This document shows positions 35,190 to 44,005 of a DNA stretch of 64,000 nt, piece by piece. The notes under the pieces were generated by a model that saw only the letters and a program-made list of their open reading frames with translations, was not told where the DNA came from and did no database searches. This DNA is from Phycisphaerae bacterium (GTDB lineage: Bacteria > Planctomycetota > Phycisphaerae > Sedimentisphaerales > UBA12454). The stretch's first letter is position 1. Each line of letters opens with the position of its first letter. The stretch lies in contig JBAZHC010000002.1 in the NCBI GenBank assembly GCA_041652575.1, positions 62,001 to 126,000 on the forward strand. Reading direction: 5' to 3'. Both the position numbers and the translations under genes were made by a program.

Positions 35190-36845
35190 TCAAAAGCCAC
35201 TTTTCCCAGCTTCAACGACCCTGGCTTTAGCTTCGTTAGAAGCCGAGTATAATTTCTCATACATACTACTTAGTTCCTCAATAGAGGATAAGTCAATATA
35301 ATCTAAGCTTTCAAATCTCCAACCAACTTTTCCAGCATTTGACCGATCTACAATCGTCCCATATTCATCCCTCATCGGTTTTATAATGAAAGCTGTTCCA
35401 CTAAGAACTATAAGCTCATTGCCGCAACGCCATTCCATCAAAAAATCTGCATATTCTTCACCTTGCCTTTTGCTGGAATTTAATACATATTCTTCAACAA
35501 TTGGTCTTTCATTAGAAGTTAATGGGATATACCAACGTTTTCCACCGTTACGGGAGGCAGCTAATACCGTTTCAACTTTGACATATAAAGAATCTTTTTT
35601 TAACGGGTAAAATTCTTCTGTCTCTTTGAAAGGATGACCCCAATTGGTATGCTTTGTTAGTAATGAAGGCCATGGAGTTTTTATAAAACGTTCTCCATAT
35701 ACATGTTCGTTAGATTTCTCATCTTGTTCATCATACGTATAACGAAGTGTCGGTGCCCCGTATTTGTCTGTGAGAAGTTTGCTTAAACCTTCTTTTGGAT
35801 TGCCAACAAAGAATAACCTGATTAAGAAGCAAGTTGGTTCTTTTTGTTCAATGCTTTTAAGGTGGATAGAAATGCTTCTTATTCCTTGATAATCCATTTC
35901 GGCAGGGAAATTATCACATTTCAATAGAAACTGGGAGTTATAAGTGTCTGGAAAATCCTCAATGATTGGATAAATTCCAGGCATAGGCTCGTGCCCAAAA
36001 AATATTTCGAAAGATGCGGGTTCAACAAAATATTTTTCCCCTTTATATTCGTAACAAAAACCTTTTAGTTTACCTTCTTCTAACAATCTTAAAGCCTTTT
36101 CCTTTCTTGAAAGGGGAATTTTCCAAGCATCATATAGTACATTTATCTCGGATTGCAGGTTTTTCTTGAATGCATTTGAATCGACCTGTAGATAACCTTG
36201 GGAGATTTCAATTCCATTTTTTTCTAAGGCGGTCGCAATTTCCTGTAGCGTTCCTTTCATGGGAACACCAAACACTGTTATATTATTGCATTCGGCGGCA
36301 GTTTGAACAATCTCTTCTTGTGGTTTTGGATTTTTCTCGTTAAGAGATTGTTCCTGCACTGGGCCATTCTGCTGATTTTTTAAAGCGGCACGTTCGGCAA
36401 GTAGCGTTTTAATTTTTTCGATTGCGACCTTCGCTTTTTTCCGGACGTTTTCATCAACGTCTTTATGAACTACTTTTTCTAAAATCGGCAATACTTCATT
36501 AGACTGCTCTATCATGTTGCCAAGAGCTTCAACCGCATATTCCCGTGTTTGTGTGTCCCATTCTTTAAGAAGCTTTTCTAATACGGGAATGGCATCTGAA
36601 CCTGTTTGTCCCATTTCTCGAATTGCTCTGGTCGCATACCGTTTCTGATAGTTATTGTTCCCTTTCATGGCATCAATCAATTCTGGCACAGCAGGTTTGC
36701 CAATTTTTGCAAGGGCATTTGATGCGTCTTTTGCTTTCTCCTTATTGCCGAGGTCTTTAATCAAGGATGAAATATCAGATGCCAGTGCCGATGTTGAAAC
36801 AATAAAAGCTACTGTGAGAAAAGATATTACTATAAACTTCCGCAT
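35190..36845 (-). CDS. Secreted HEAT-repeat protein
   Basis: 551 residues. Signal peptide (MRKFIVISFLTVAFIVSTSA with cleavage near ALAS), then HEAT-type helical repeats (about residues 28-145; units KIGKPAVPELIDAMKG and ALGNMIEQSNEVLPILEK), a Gln/Lys linker, and a large C-terminal domain of unknown type. The ATG at 36845 has GGAGG nine bases upstream, which decides the start. AT-rich like the gene downstream. A periplasmic scaffold or sensor is an inference. Confidence 0.8.
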   Translation of the reverse strand: MRKFIVISFLTVAFIVSTSALASDISSLIKDLGNKEKAKDASNALAKIGKPAVPELIDAMKGNNNYQKRYATRAIREMGQTGSDAIPVLEKLLKEWDTQTREYAVEALGNMIEQSNEVLPILEKVVHKDVDENVRKKAKVAIEKIKTLLAERAALKNQQNGPVQEQSLNEKNPKPQEEIVQTAAECNNITVFGVPMKGTLQEIATALEKNGIEISQGYLQVDSNAFKKNLQSEINVLYDAWKIPLSRKEKALRLLEEGKLKGFCYEYKGEKYFVEPASFEIFFGHEPMPGIYPIIEDFPDTYNSQFLLKCDNFPAEMDYQGIRSISIHLKSIEQKEPTCFLIRLFFVGNPKEGLSKLLTDKYGAPTLRYTYDEQDEKSNEHVYGERFIKTPWPSLLTKHTNWGHPFKETEEFYPLKKDSLYVKVETVLAASRNGGKRWYIPLTSNERPIVEEYVLNSSKRQGEEYADFLMEWRCGNELIVLSGTAFIIKPMRDEYGTIVDRSNAGKVGWRFESLDYIDLSSIEELSSMYEKLYSASNEAKARVVEAGKSGF

Positions 36846-36936
36846 AATTGTACCTCCATCGTATATCTCGACCTTTGACGTAACATAAAAGCAAGGCAAA
36901 TACAAGAAATAATATAGAATTCGTGTTTATTTGTGT

Positions 36937-37590
36937 TCATTCTCCGTTAGGAGTCCCAAGGACGTGGTTCTCTGCTTTTCGCCATTTCGGCATCTGGTCA
37001 ATTGTAATCTTTTTCCATAATCCGGCTTTTGTCTCTTTTGCCTGTTTTTCAAGTTCTATATATTTTTTGTAATAACTATGCGGGAATCGTGTATCGGCAT
37101 AAGCAAAACCGTTTAAAACCAGCTCCTCATTTAAAATTCTTCCGTCAGGAAGCCGTATATGGCCAAGAAGTCTGTGATATTTATCACGAGGCTTTGAAAG
37201 TTTGTCCATAATAACAGTAACATTTTTACCGAGAACCATATCTTTTGTAAATTGAGAAGCCTCGGGGCCGAAGTACATTACAGGCGTATATGGACTTTTT
37301 GTTTCAGGGGTATCGACGCCAAGCAGACGAATTCTTGTGTGCGGAAAATTCGCGTCTGGAATATTGATATCGATAGTGTCGCCGTCAACGACCTTTACCA
37401 CGATAAAACTTTTTCCATCGTATTTATCCCAGTCGTTCGCATCTGCTGTTTGGGTCGGTACGGAAGTTTTGACAAAGGGGTGAAAAGTGCGGTCGAGCAA
37501 TACGACTGTCGAAAGCAATAAAAAAGCCGACAGCGTCAGTATGTTCTTTCGCAATCGGCTTTGTGCGTATTTTATTTTTTTGTTCTTCAT
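36937..37590 (-). CDS. Staphylococcal nuclease-like thermonuclease, membrane-anchored
   Basis: 217 residues. N-terminal helix (about 16-34) acts as a signal anchor, then an SNase OB-fold with VVDGDTIDI, IRLLGVDTPETKSP and DKYHRLLGHI, which hold the calcium-binding Asp residues and the catalytic Arg and Glu. It would degrade DNA or RNA outside the cytoplasmic membrane. ATG at 37590 is chosen; a GTG at 37599 would lie inside the adjoining repeat. Confidence 0.9.
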   Translation of the reverse strand: MKNKKIKYAQSRLRKNILTLSAFLLLSTVVLLDRTFHPFVKTSVPTQTADANDWDKYDGKSFIVVKVVDGDTIDINIPDANFPHTRIRLLGVDTPETKSPYTPVMYFGPEASQFTKDMVLGKNVTVIMDKLSKPRDKYHRLLGHIRLPDGRILNEELVLNGFAYADTRFPHSYYKKYIELEKQAKETKAGLWKKITIDQMPKWRKAENHVLGTPNGE

Positions 37591-37593
37591 ATT

Positions 37594-37668
37594 AGCCACT
37601 AAGACACGAAGGCACGAAGAAAAAATAATTATATATTAAAAACTTAGTGTCTTTGTGCCTTTGTGGCT
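37594..37668. repeat. Imperfect inverted repeat built from a dispersed CACGAAG/CTTTGTG sequence
   Basis: Left arm 37594-37619 and right arm 37643-37668 are inverted copies that agree at 21 of 26 positions (AGCCAC..AAG.CAC.AAG). The units are the 'GACACGAAGGCAC' type dispersed widely in bacterial genomes. It sits between the nuclease gene and aspartate kinase stop. Confidence 0.6.
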
Positions 37669-37672
37669 ATTT

Positions 37673-38926
37673 TTATTTTACATAACTGCGTTTGTTTACC
37701 GGTTTATCGAGCTCGAAAGTTTTGCATATACTAATCAGGGCCTTATCGCCCTGGTCCTTGTCAACGATGCAGCTAATGCGGATTTCGCTTGTTGTTATCG
37801 AGTCGATATTGATTTTTTCCTTTGCCAGTGTGCTGAACATCATATTCGCGACGCCGTAATGAGTTCTCATTCCAACACCTATTATGGAAACCTCGGCAAT
37901 GTCGTCACGGTAGAAAACATTCTCGCAGCCGACTTTATCTTTGATTTCCTGAACGGCTTTTTTGGCGTCGTTAAAATCGTTCTTGCTTACGGTGAAAGAG
38001 ATATTAGCCTTTTGCTTGCTGACTTCGGTCTGAATGATGTCATTGACGCTGACCCTGGCCGAGGCGAGATGTGCGAAAACTTTTGCCGCGTTGCCGGGTT
38101 TGTTATTAACACCAATCATGCTTACTTTAGCAAGATTTTTTTCAATTGTCGCGCCTGATACAAGTATACCTTCCATTTGTGGGACCTCATGAGTAATTAA
38201 AGTTCCTTTTTTATCTGACATACTGCTTCTGACATGTATGGTTACATTATATTTTTTGCCGAACTCGATTGACCGGCCGTGCATAACTCCCGCACCGAGA
38301 CTTGCCATTTCGAGAACTTCGTCATAGCTGATTTGTTCGAGCTTGACGGCCTCCTTGAAAATCCGCGGGTCGGTCGTGTAAACGCCGTCAACGTCGGTGT
38401 AGATGTCGCAGGTGTCGGCTTTCAGTGCCGCGGCCAGTGCAACGGCGCTCGTATCCGAGCCGCCTCTTCCGAGCGTTGTGATATCCTCGTTTTCATCGAC
38501 TCCCTGGAATCCCGCGACGATGACGATATTGCCCTGGTCCAGATATTTTTTCATTCTCTTTGTGTCGATACTCTTGATTCTTGCCTTTGTATGGACGCTG
38601 TCGGTAATCATTCGGATTTGTGCGCCGGTAAAGCTTATCGCCTTATAGCCCATTCCTTCGATTGCCATCGCCACAAGCGAAACAGTTTGCTGTTCACCTG
38701 TGCTCAAAAGCTGGTCCATCTCGCGTTTTGGCGGGTTTGGATTGACCTCGAGAGCGTCGGCAATCAGTACGTCAGTCTGCTTGCCGCGTGCCGAAGCGAC
38801 CATAACAACCTGTTTTCCCTGCTTGAACTCATTGATAGCTCTTTGAGCGGCTTTTTTGATTTTTTCCGCGTTTGCTACCGATGTTCCGCCGAATTTCTGT
38901 ACAACGATTTCGTGTTTTTTGCTCAT
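37673..38926 (-). CDS. Aspartate kinase
   Basis: 417 residues. First step of the Lys/Thr/Met pathway. N-terminal VVQKFGGTSVANAEKI, ATP-site region STGEQQTVSLVAMA, FTDVDGVYTTDP (as YTDVDGVYTTDPRIF), and two C-terminal ACT domains (about 265-335 and 345-410) that confer feedback control. It lies 15 bp after the ApgM-like gene and closes the homoserine operon. Confidence 0.95.
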   Translation of the reverse strand: MSKKHEIVVQKFGGTSVANAEKIKKAAQRAINEFKQGKQVVMVASARGKQTDVLIADALEVNPNPPKREMDQLLSTGEQQTVSLVAMAIEGMGYKAISFTGAQIRMITDSVHTKARIKSIDTKRMKKYLDQGNIVIVAGFQGVDENEDITTLGRGGSDTSAVALAAALKADTCDIYTDVDGVYTTDPRIFKEAVKLEQISYDEVLEMASLGAGVMHGRSIEFGKKYNVTIHVRSSMSDKKGTLITHEVPQMEGILVSGATIEKNLAKVSMIGVNNKPGNAAKVFAHLASARVSVNDIIQTEVSKQKANISFTVSKNDFNDAKKAVQEIKDKVGCENVFYRDDIAEVSIIGVGMRTHYGVANMMFSTLAKEKINIDSITTSEIRISCIVDKDQGDKALISICKTFELDKPVNKRSYVK

Positions 38927-38941
38927 AAACGTCTCTGAATG

Positions 38942-40129
38942 TTAACTCTTTAAAAAATATTCCATCAGTTCATAACCTTTTTCAATCTTCAGTCCCGACA
39001 TAGCCGCGTACGCTTCGCTGAAGGGATTGTCCAATATGGGAGTAATTCCTGTTCCTGCCATCGCAAAAGGTACAGGCTGACCTGAATGCGCCTGCGATTT
39101 ACACGGCGTCAGGTGGTCGGGCATTACAAGTATCCGCCAGCTTTCGTATTTTTGCAGGGCCTGATATACTGGACCGACTATATATCTGTCAATACGTTCC
39201 ACAGCTTTTTTCTTCAATTCAGCATTTCCCGCGTGGCCCGCTTCGTCAGGGCCTTCGATATGTACAAGAACTATATCGTATTTATCGAAAGCTTTTATCG
39301 CGGCCTCTGCCTTGCCTTTGTAATTCGTATCCGCAAAACCCGTTGCTCCTTCTACCTTGATAAGGTCAAAGCCTATCAGTTTTGCAAGTCCTCTGACAAG
39401 GTCAACGGCCGTTATCGCTGCGCCTTTAATACCGAACCTGCTCTCGAAACTGTCCATCGCGGCCTTTTTGCCCTGACCCCAAAGCCAGATGGAACTTACT
39501 GGATTTTCGCCCAAATCGCGCCGAATTTTATTGATTTCGTGGTCGGCAAGAAGCTGTTTGGATTTTGCCATAAGGGTAACAATCAGCTCGGCGTTTTTGC
39601 CGCGGGGCAAATTCTTGGCTACCTGCTGACCTATTATGTCGTGCGGCGGTTCGGTATAAACGTCGAAGTCCATATCTTTTATTACGCAAATATGTCTGTA
39701 GCTGACGCCCGGGTAAAATTTGATGTTTTTACTGCCGAGCGCTTTGTTTAAATCTTCGATTATCTTTGCGCCTTCGGCGCTGGATATATGCCCGGCGCTG
39801 TGGTCGGCCATTTTTTCATCTGCGATTGTTACGAGGTTGCATCTGAATACCCAGTCTGTCGGCTCGAGCGGGATATTCATTGCGACGGCTTCTATCGGCG
39901 CTCTGCCGGTATAATATCTTTGTGCGTCATAGCCCAGCAGTCCCATTATCGCGACATCGCTGCCCGGAGACATTTTTTCCGGTATTGTACGAGCTAATCC
40001 TTCTCTGCCGGTCTGGCATATCTTGTCGATGTTTGGAATCTCGGCAGCTTCGAATATTGTCTTGCCGCCAAACTGCTCGATAGACTCATCGGCCGCTCCG
40101 TCAGGGATTATTATCGCGTACTTGGTCAA
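38942..40129 (-). CDS. ApgM-family phosphotransferase (phosphoglycerate mutase-like; likely homoserine kinase)
   Basis: 395 residues of the alkaline-phosphatase superfamily, cofactor-independent phosphoglycerate mutase of the archaeal type. YAIIIPDGAADESIEQ at the N-terminus binds metal, the nucleophile Ser is in SPGSDVAIMGLLGYD (near residue 58), and late HIEGPDEAGHAG and MPDHLTPC supply metal ligands. In many bacteria this family is encoded beside homoserine dehydrogenase and serves as a non-orthologous homoserine kinase. Here it lies between hom and aspartate kinase, with no thrB seen, so that role is favoured. Confidence 0.88.
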   Translation of the reverse strand: MTKYAIIIPDGAADESIEQFGGKTIFEAAEIPNIDKICQTGREGLARTIPEKMSPGSDVAIMGLLGYDAQRYYTGRAPIEAVAMNIPLEPTDWVFRCNLVTIADEKMADHSAGHISSAEGAKIIEDLNKALGSKNIKFYPGVSYRHICVIKDMDFDVYTEPPHDIIGQQVAKNLPRGKNAELIVTLMAKSKQLLADHEINKIRRDLGENPVSSIWLWGQGKKAAMDSFESRFGIKGAAITAVDLVRGLAKLIGFDLIKVEGATGFADTNYKGKAEAAIKAFDKYDIVLVHIEGPDEAGHAGNAELKKKAVERIDRYIVGPVYQALQKYESWRILVMPDHLTPCKSQAHSGQPVPFAMAGTGITPILDNPFSEAYAAMSGLKIEKGYELMEYFLKS

Positions 40130-41448
40130 TCGCTGTCCTCCGGTATATCGACTATTCTTATGCAGACCGGCTTATCTTTTACTATTTCAAGTTTTGCCAA
40201 ATCTGCAAGTGCCGCTGTTATTCTTTTCTGCTGCGTTTGATGAGTTATCACAATAGCAGGTACCATATTATTGTGATTATGCTCTTCGTGCTGAAGAACA
40301 CCTGAAAGACTTATCTCGTGATTAGCCAGTATCGTGCAGATTTGAGCGAACACGCCGGGCTTGTCTGAAACCTTGAGTTTTATATAAAACCTGCTGATGA
40401 GGTCGTCTATTTTGCCGAAAGAAGAATTAATTTTATTTCTCGGCTCAAGTGTCAGGTGTTTGAAAAGTTTTTTGGAATTGCCCATCGCCACTTCGATAAT
40501 ATCGGCTGCGACAGCCGAAGCGGTAGGCATCATACCTGCTCCGCGGCCGTAGAACATTACCTGACCCACTGCGTGGCCGAATACGCTCACGGCATTGAAG
40601 GGGCCGTCGACTCTCGCAAGTGCGTTCTCGCTGGATATAAAGGACGGATGAACACGCAGGAAAACTTTGCCGTCGCCGGTCTTTTGGCCGATTGCGAGAA
40701 GTTTCAGGGTATAGCCCATCTCTCTGCCGTAACGGATATCGACTATATCGATGTTTTCAATGCCTTCGACGAAAATGTCGCTGGGCAGAATTTCGCAGCC
40801 GAAACTTATTGACGCCAGAATCGCAAGCTTATGTGCGCTGTCGCCGCCGCTGATGTCAAGCGTGGGGTCCGCCTCGGCGTAGCCCTTATCCTGGGCCTGT
40901 TTCAGTGCCGCCTTAAAGCTCTCGTTCTTCTTTGTCATATTCGAGAGAATATAATTGCAGGTTCCGTTTACTATTCCGTAAATTGCCTTTATCCTGTTGG
41001 CCGCCAGTCCTGTTCTGATGGCTGAGATAATCGGTATTCCGCCGGCGCAGCTCGCTTCGAAAGCGATACACCTATCGGCTTTGTGCGCAGCGGCATAAAG
41101 TTCGTTGCCGTGCTCGGCCAGCAGTGCCTTATTGGCGGTAACGACATCTTTGCCGGCGGCGAGCATTTTCATCTGGATTTCTTTGGCAATCTTTGTCCCG
41201 CCGACAAGTTCGATTGCGATTTGAATGTCCTTGTCGTTAAGCAGGCTGTTTAAATCGCTGGTAAGAATTCCTGCAGGCAGTTTTACGGGCCGCTCTTTTT
41301 TCGTGTCAACGTCCACAACCCTGGTAAGCTCGAGTCTTATGCCGGTTCTTGCCTCGATGTAGTCTGAATCCTCAAGCAGAATCTTCGCAACTCCGCTGCC
41401 CACTGTGCCGAAGCCGACTATTCCTATTTTTATAGTTTTTTCAGACAT
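40126..41448 (-). CDS. hom: Homoserine dehydrogenase
   Basis: 440 residues. Reduces aspartate semialdehyde to homoserine. IGIVGFGTVGSGVAKIL is the NAD(P) site, VTANKALLAEHG and FEASCAGGIPII are catalytic-domain segments, GTCNYIL and YAEADPTLDISGGDSAHKL are family signatures, and a C-terminal ACT domain (about 355-430) gives feedback control. Overlaps the next gene by 4 bp. First gene of hom-apgM-lysC; the 70-base gap to the pseudouridine synthase stop shows no strong terminator. Confidence 0.96.
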   Translation of the reverse strand: MSEKTIKIGIVGFGTVGSGVAKILLEDSDYIEARTGIRLELTRVVDVDTKKERPVKLPAGILTSDLNSLLNDKDIQIAIELVGGTKIAKEIQMKMLAAGKDVVTANKALLAEHGNELYAAAHKADRCIAFEASCAGGIPIISAIRTGLAANRIKAIYGIVNGTCNYILSNMTKKNESFKAALKQAQDKGYAEADPTLDISGGDSAHKLAILASISFGCEILPSDIFVEGIENIDIVDIRYGREMGYTLKLLAIGQKTGDGKVFLRVHPSFISSENALARVDGPFNAVSVFGHAVGQVMFYGRGAGMMPTASAVAADIIEVAMGNSKKLFKHLTLEPRNKINSSFGKIDDLISRFYIKLKVSDKPGVFAQICTILANHEISLSGVLQHEEHNHNNMVPAIVITHQTQQKRITAALADLAKLEIVKDKPVCIRIVDIPEDSD

Positions 41449-41518
41449 TGTTCAATCCCTGTGAAAACAGCAAATTATCGTAAAAAGGCCGAATAGGCAA
41501 GAAAAATCAAGTTGTTGT

Positions 41519-42307
41519 TCAGATATTCAGCAGCAGAGGCTCAGCGTTCAAAAGTTTCTGAAAATTCTGGTCATTTACAAATGCCGCAGGGCCTTTTGAG
41601 TTGTATTTGGTAAGCATTTTAATTGCCGCCTTGAACTTTCTTTCGAGCGGAGCGATAAGATTCAGGTTCTCCGTTTCCAGCTGGTACGCGCAGAGGGTAA
41701 GCCTTTCTATCAGTGGAATTTCCTTTTCAGCGTTTCTGGAAAGTCTGTAGCCATGTTTGAAACTCGAAAGCATCAGCGGCTCATTTGACCCATAAAGCGG
41801 GTCGATGGTGAGCGGGAAGCCGGCGTGCTGAAAATGTACCCTTATCTGGTGAGTTCTGCCTGTTTGCGGCCGGACGGCAAGCAGGCTTACGCTCCCGAAA
41901 TCGGCCAAAAGTTCCCATACGGTTTTGGAGTCTTTTCCGTTTTTAGCGTCAACTTCCATCTTTCGCGGGTCTTTTTTGCTTTCCGCGATAGGGGCGTCTA
42001 TTTCGCCTGTTAAACCTTCAGGCGCCCCTGCCGCCAGAGCGAGATATGTTTTTTTGACCTTTGATTTCTCGAACAGGCCGCAATAATGAGTCTGTGCCTC
42101 TTTGTTTTTGGCCAGTATCATTATGCCGCTTGTATCCTTGTCCAGCCGATGAATAATCCTTAAATCATCTTCGTCGATTTCTTTGTGTAATACTTTGATA
42201 AGGTCGTCCAGACCGCTCCGGTCGTGCGTAACGCTCAGACCGGCCGGTTTGTTGACGGCGATAATATCCTTGTCCTGATAGATAATTTCTATTTTATTTG
42301 ATGCCAT
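41519..42307 (-). CDS. RluA-family pseudouridine synthase
   Basis: 262 residues. DKDIIAVNKPAGLSVTHD, then the catalytic RIIHRLDKDTSGIMILAKN with the active-site Asp (near residue 57), and VRPQTGRTHQIRVHFQHAGF. No S4 RNA-binding domain is present, so it is a short form acting on rRNA or tRNA of unknown position. It diverges from degP across 162 bp. Confidence 0.93.
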   Translation of the reverse strand: MASNKIEIIYQDKDIIAVNKPAGLSVTHDRSGLDDLIKVLHKEIDEDDLRIIHRLDKDTSGIMILAKNKEAQTHYCGLFEKSKVKKTYLALAAGAPEGLTGEIDAPIAESKKDPRKMEVDAKNGKDSKTVWELLADFGSVSLLAVRPQTGRTHQIRVHFQHAGFPLTIDPLYGSNEPLMLSSFKHGYRLSRNAEKEIPLIERLTLCAYQLETENLNLIAPLERKFKAAIKMLTKYNSKGPAAFVNDQNFQKLLNAEPLLLNI

Positions 42308-42469
42308 AGTATGAATAAAATATACTATTTATGCTGATTTATCTACAATAACTGAACAAATTTTTGGTTATATCCGTAAATAATTAAATAAACTTTTCAT
42401 AGCAATTCGGTTCTACTTTTAACAGATTTGCAAATTTTGTGTCTGTAAGTTTTTGAAAGGAAAAGAGTT

Positions 42470-43951
42470 ATGAAGCACAGGAAAGCCCTCGCACTTATTT
42501 TAACCCTTGCAATTATTTTTGCCTCGGCTGCGATTTGTCCGGCCGAACCTGATAAAAAATCAGATATTGAAACCCTGCGGAATACCGGCGAAGTTTTTGC
42601 TGATATTGCCGCAAAGGTTGGCCCCGCGGTGGTTTTCGTAAGTGTTAAGCAGGAATATACCCAGCGGAGGCCGGATATGTTTTTTGGTGACCCGTTCGAG
42701 CAGTTTCAGAATGATGAATTTTTCCAAAGGTTTTTCGGCCGGCAGTTTCAGCAGCGGCGTCAGCAACAGCAGCAGCCTCGGGAAAGAAAACAAATCCGTC
42801 GTGGTCAGGGCTCAGGTTTTATAATCACAGCCGATGGTTATATTCTTACCAATAATCACGTTGTCAAGGACGCCAACGAAATAATGGTAAAACTTTCCGA
42901 TGACAGGGAATTACCGGCAAAGGTAATCGGTACAGACCCCGAAACCGATGTCGCTGTAATTAAAATTGACGCTAACGATTTGCCGACAGTCGAAATGGGT
43001 GATTCGGATAAGCTTAAGGTAGGCGAGTGGGTGCTTGCAATCGGCAATCCGTTCGGCCTGAGTCATACGGTAACATCAGGTATAGTTTCGGCCAAGGGCA
43101 GAAGCGGCCTGAGGTTTGCCGATTCGGAACTGGCGTATCAGAATTTTATACAAACAGATGCCGCCATTAATTTCGGCAACTCCGGCGGACCTTTGATTAA
43201 TATCGATGGACAAGTCATAGGAATCAATTCAGCGATATACAGCCAGAGCGGAGGTTATTCAGGTATTGGTTTTGCCATCCCAATCAATATGGCTAAATAT
43301 GTCTATGAACAGCTTAAAGAGGGAGGAAAGGTCACTCGCGGCTATATAGGCATTTATGGTAAAAATGTCACTCCTGAAATGGCCGAACTGCTTGGCGCAA
43401 AAGGTCATAAAGGCGTAGTGGTTGATAATGTCGTAAAGGATAGTCCCGCCGAAAAGGCACAGCTTCAGCAGGGCGACATTATTATAAAGAAAGATGGAAA
43501 GAAAATTGACGACTGGGACAATTTCAGGAATGAAGTTGCAAAGATACAGCCTGGCACGAAAATAATACTTACTGTTATCAGGGACGGCAAAGAAAAGGAT
43601 TTTACAGTTGAGCTTGAGGCCAGAAAGACAGAAACCGCTTCTGCCGAATCGCAGGAAGAATCAGCAGACAAACTCGGCATAACAGTGCAGGATTTGACGC
43701 CGGAAATTGCTCAGCAGTTTGGTTATAAAGATGAGCAGTCAGGCGTTATTGTAGCCGGGGTACAGGTCGGTTCGCCTGCTGAAGAGGCTCAGATTACTGT
43801 CGGAACACTAATACTTGAGGTTAATCGCCAAAAAGTACAGGATGCGGATAATTTCTGGGAACTGATTAAAAAAGCCGGAAATACTGTTCTGCTTTATGTT
43901 CAGCAAGAGGAATACTCGAGATATATAGTAATAAAACTCAGCGGAAAATAA
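42470..43951 (+). CDS. DegP/HtrA-type periplasmic serine protease
   Basis: 493 residues. Signal peptide (about 1-25), a Gln/Arg-rich loop (about 78-110) as in DegP, then the trypsin-like domain with catalytic His130 (LTNNHVV), Asp160 (DPETDVAVIKID) and Ser238 (FGNSGGPL), and two PDZ domains (about 280-370 and 398-480). Envelope quality control protease/chaperone. AAAGGAAAAGAG precedes the ATG. A strong terminator follows. Confidence 0.95.
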   Translation: MKHRKALALILTLAIIFASAAICPAEPDKKSDIETLRNTGEVFADIAAKVGPAVVFVSVKQEYTQRRPDMFFGDPFEQFQNDEFFQRFFGRQFQQRRQQQQQPRERKQIRRGQGSGFIITADGYILTNNHVVKDANEIMVKLSDDRELPAKVIGTDPETDVAVIKIDANDLPTVEMGDSDKLKVGEWVLAIGNPFGLSHTVTSGIVSAKGRSGLRFADSELAYQNFIQTDAAINFGNSGGPLINIDGQVIGINSAIYSQSGGYSGIGFAIPINMAKYVYEQLKEGGKVTRGYIGIYGKNVTPEMAELLGAKGHKGVVVDNVVKDSPAEKAQLQQGDIIIKKDGKKIDDWDNFRNEVAKIQPGTKIILTVIRDGKEKDFTVELEARKTETASAESQEESADKLGITVQDLTPEIAQQFGYKDEQSGVIVAGVQVGSPAEEAQITVGTLILEVNRQKVQDADNFWELIKKAGNTVLLYVQQEEYSRYIVIKLSGK

Positions 43952-43959
43952 TCTCTAAC

Positions 43960-44005
43960 ATCAGGCCGGATGTTTATTTTAGAAACGTCCGGCCTGATAA
44001 TTTTA
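43960..44005. terminator. Strong terminator between degP and the convergent gene
   Basis: Stem ATCAGGCCGGATGTTT / AAACGTCCGGCCTGAT, 16 bp with one G-T pair, 7-base loop, followed by AATTTTAT. It can serve degP and, on the opposite strand, the FloA operon. Confidence 0.85.
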
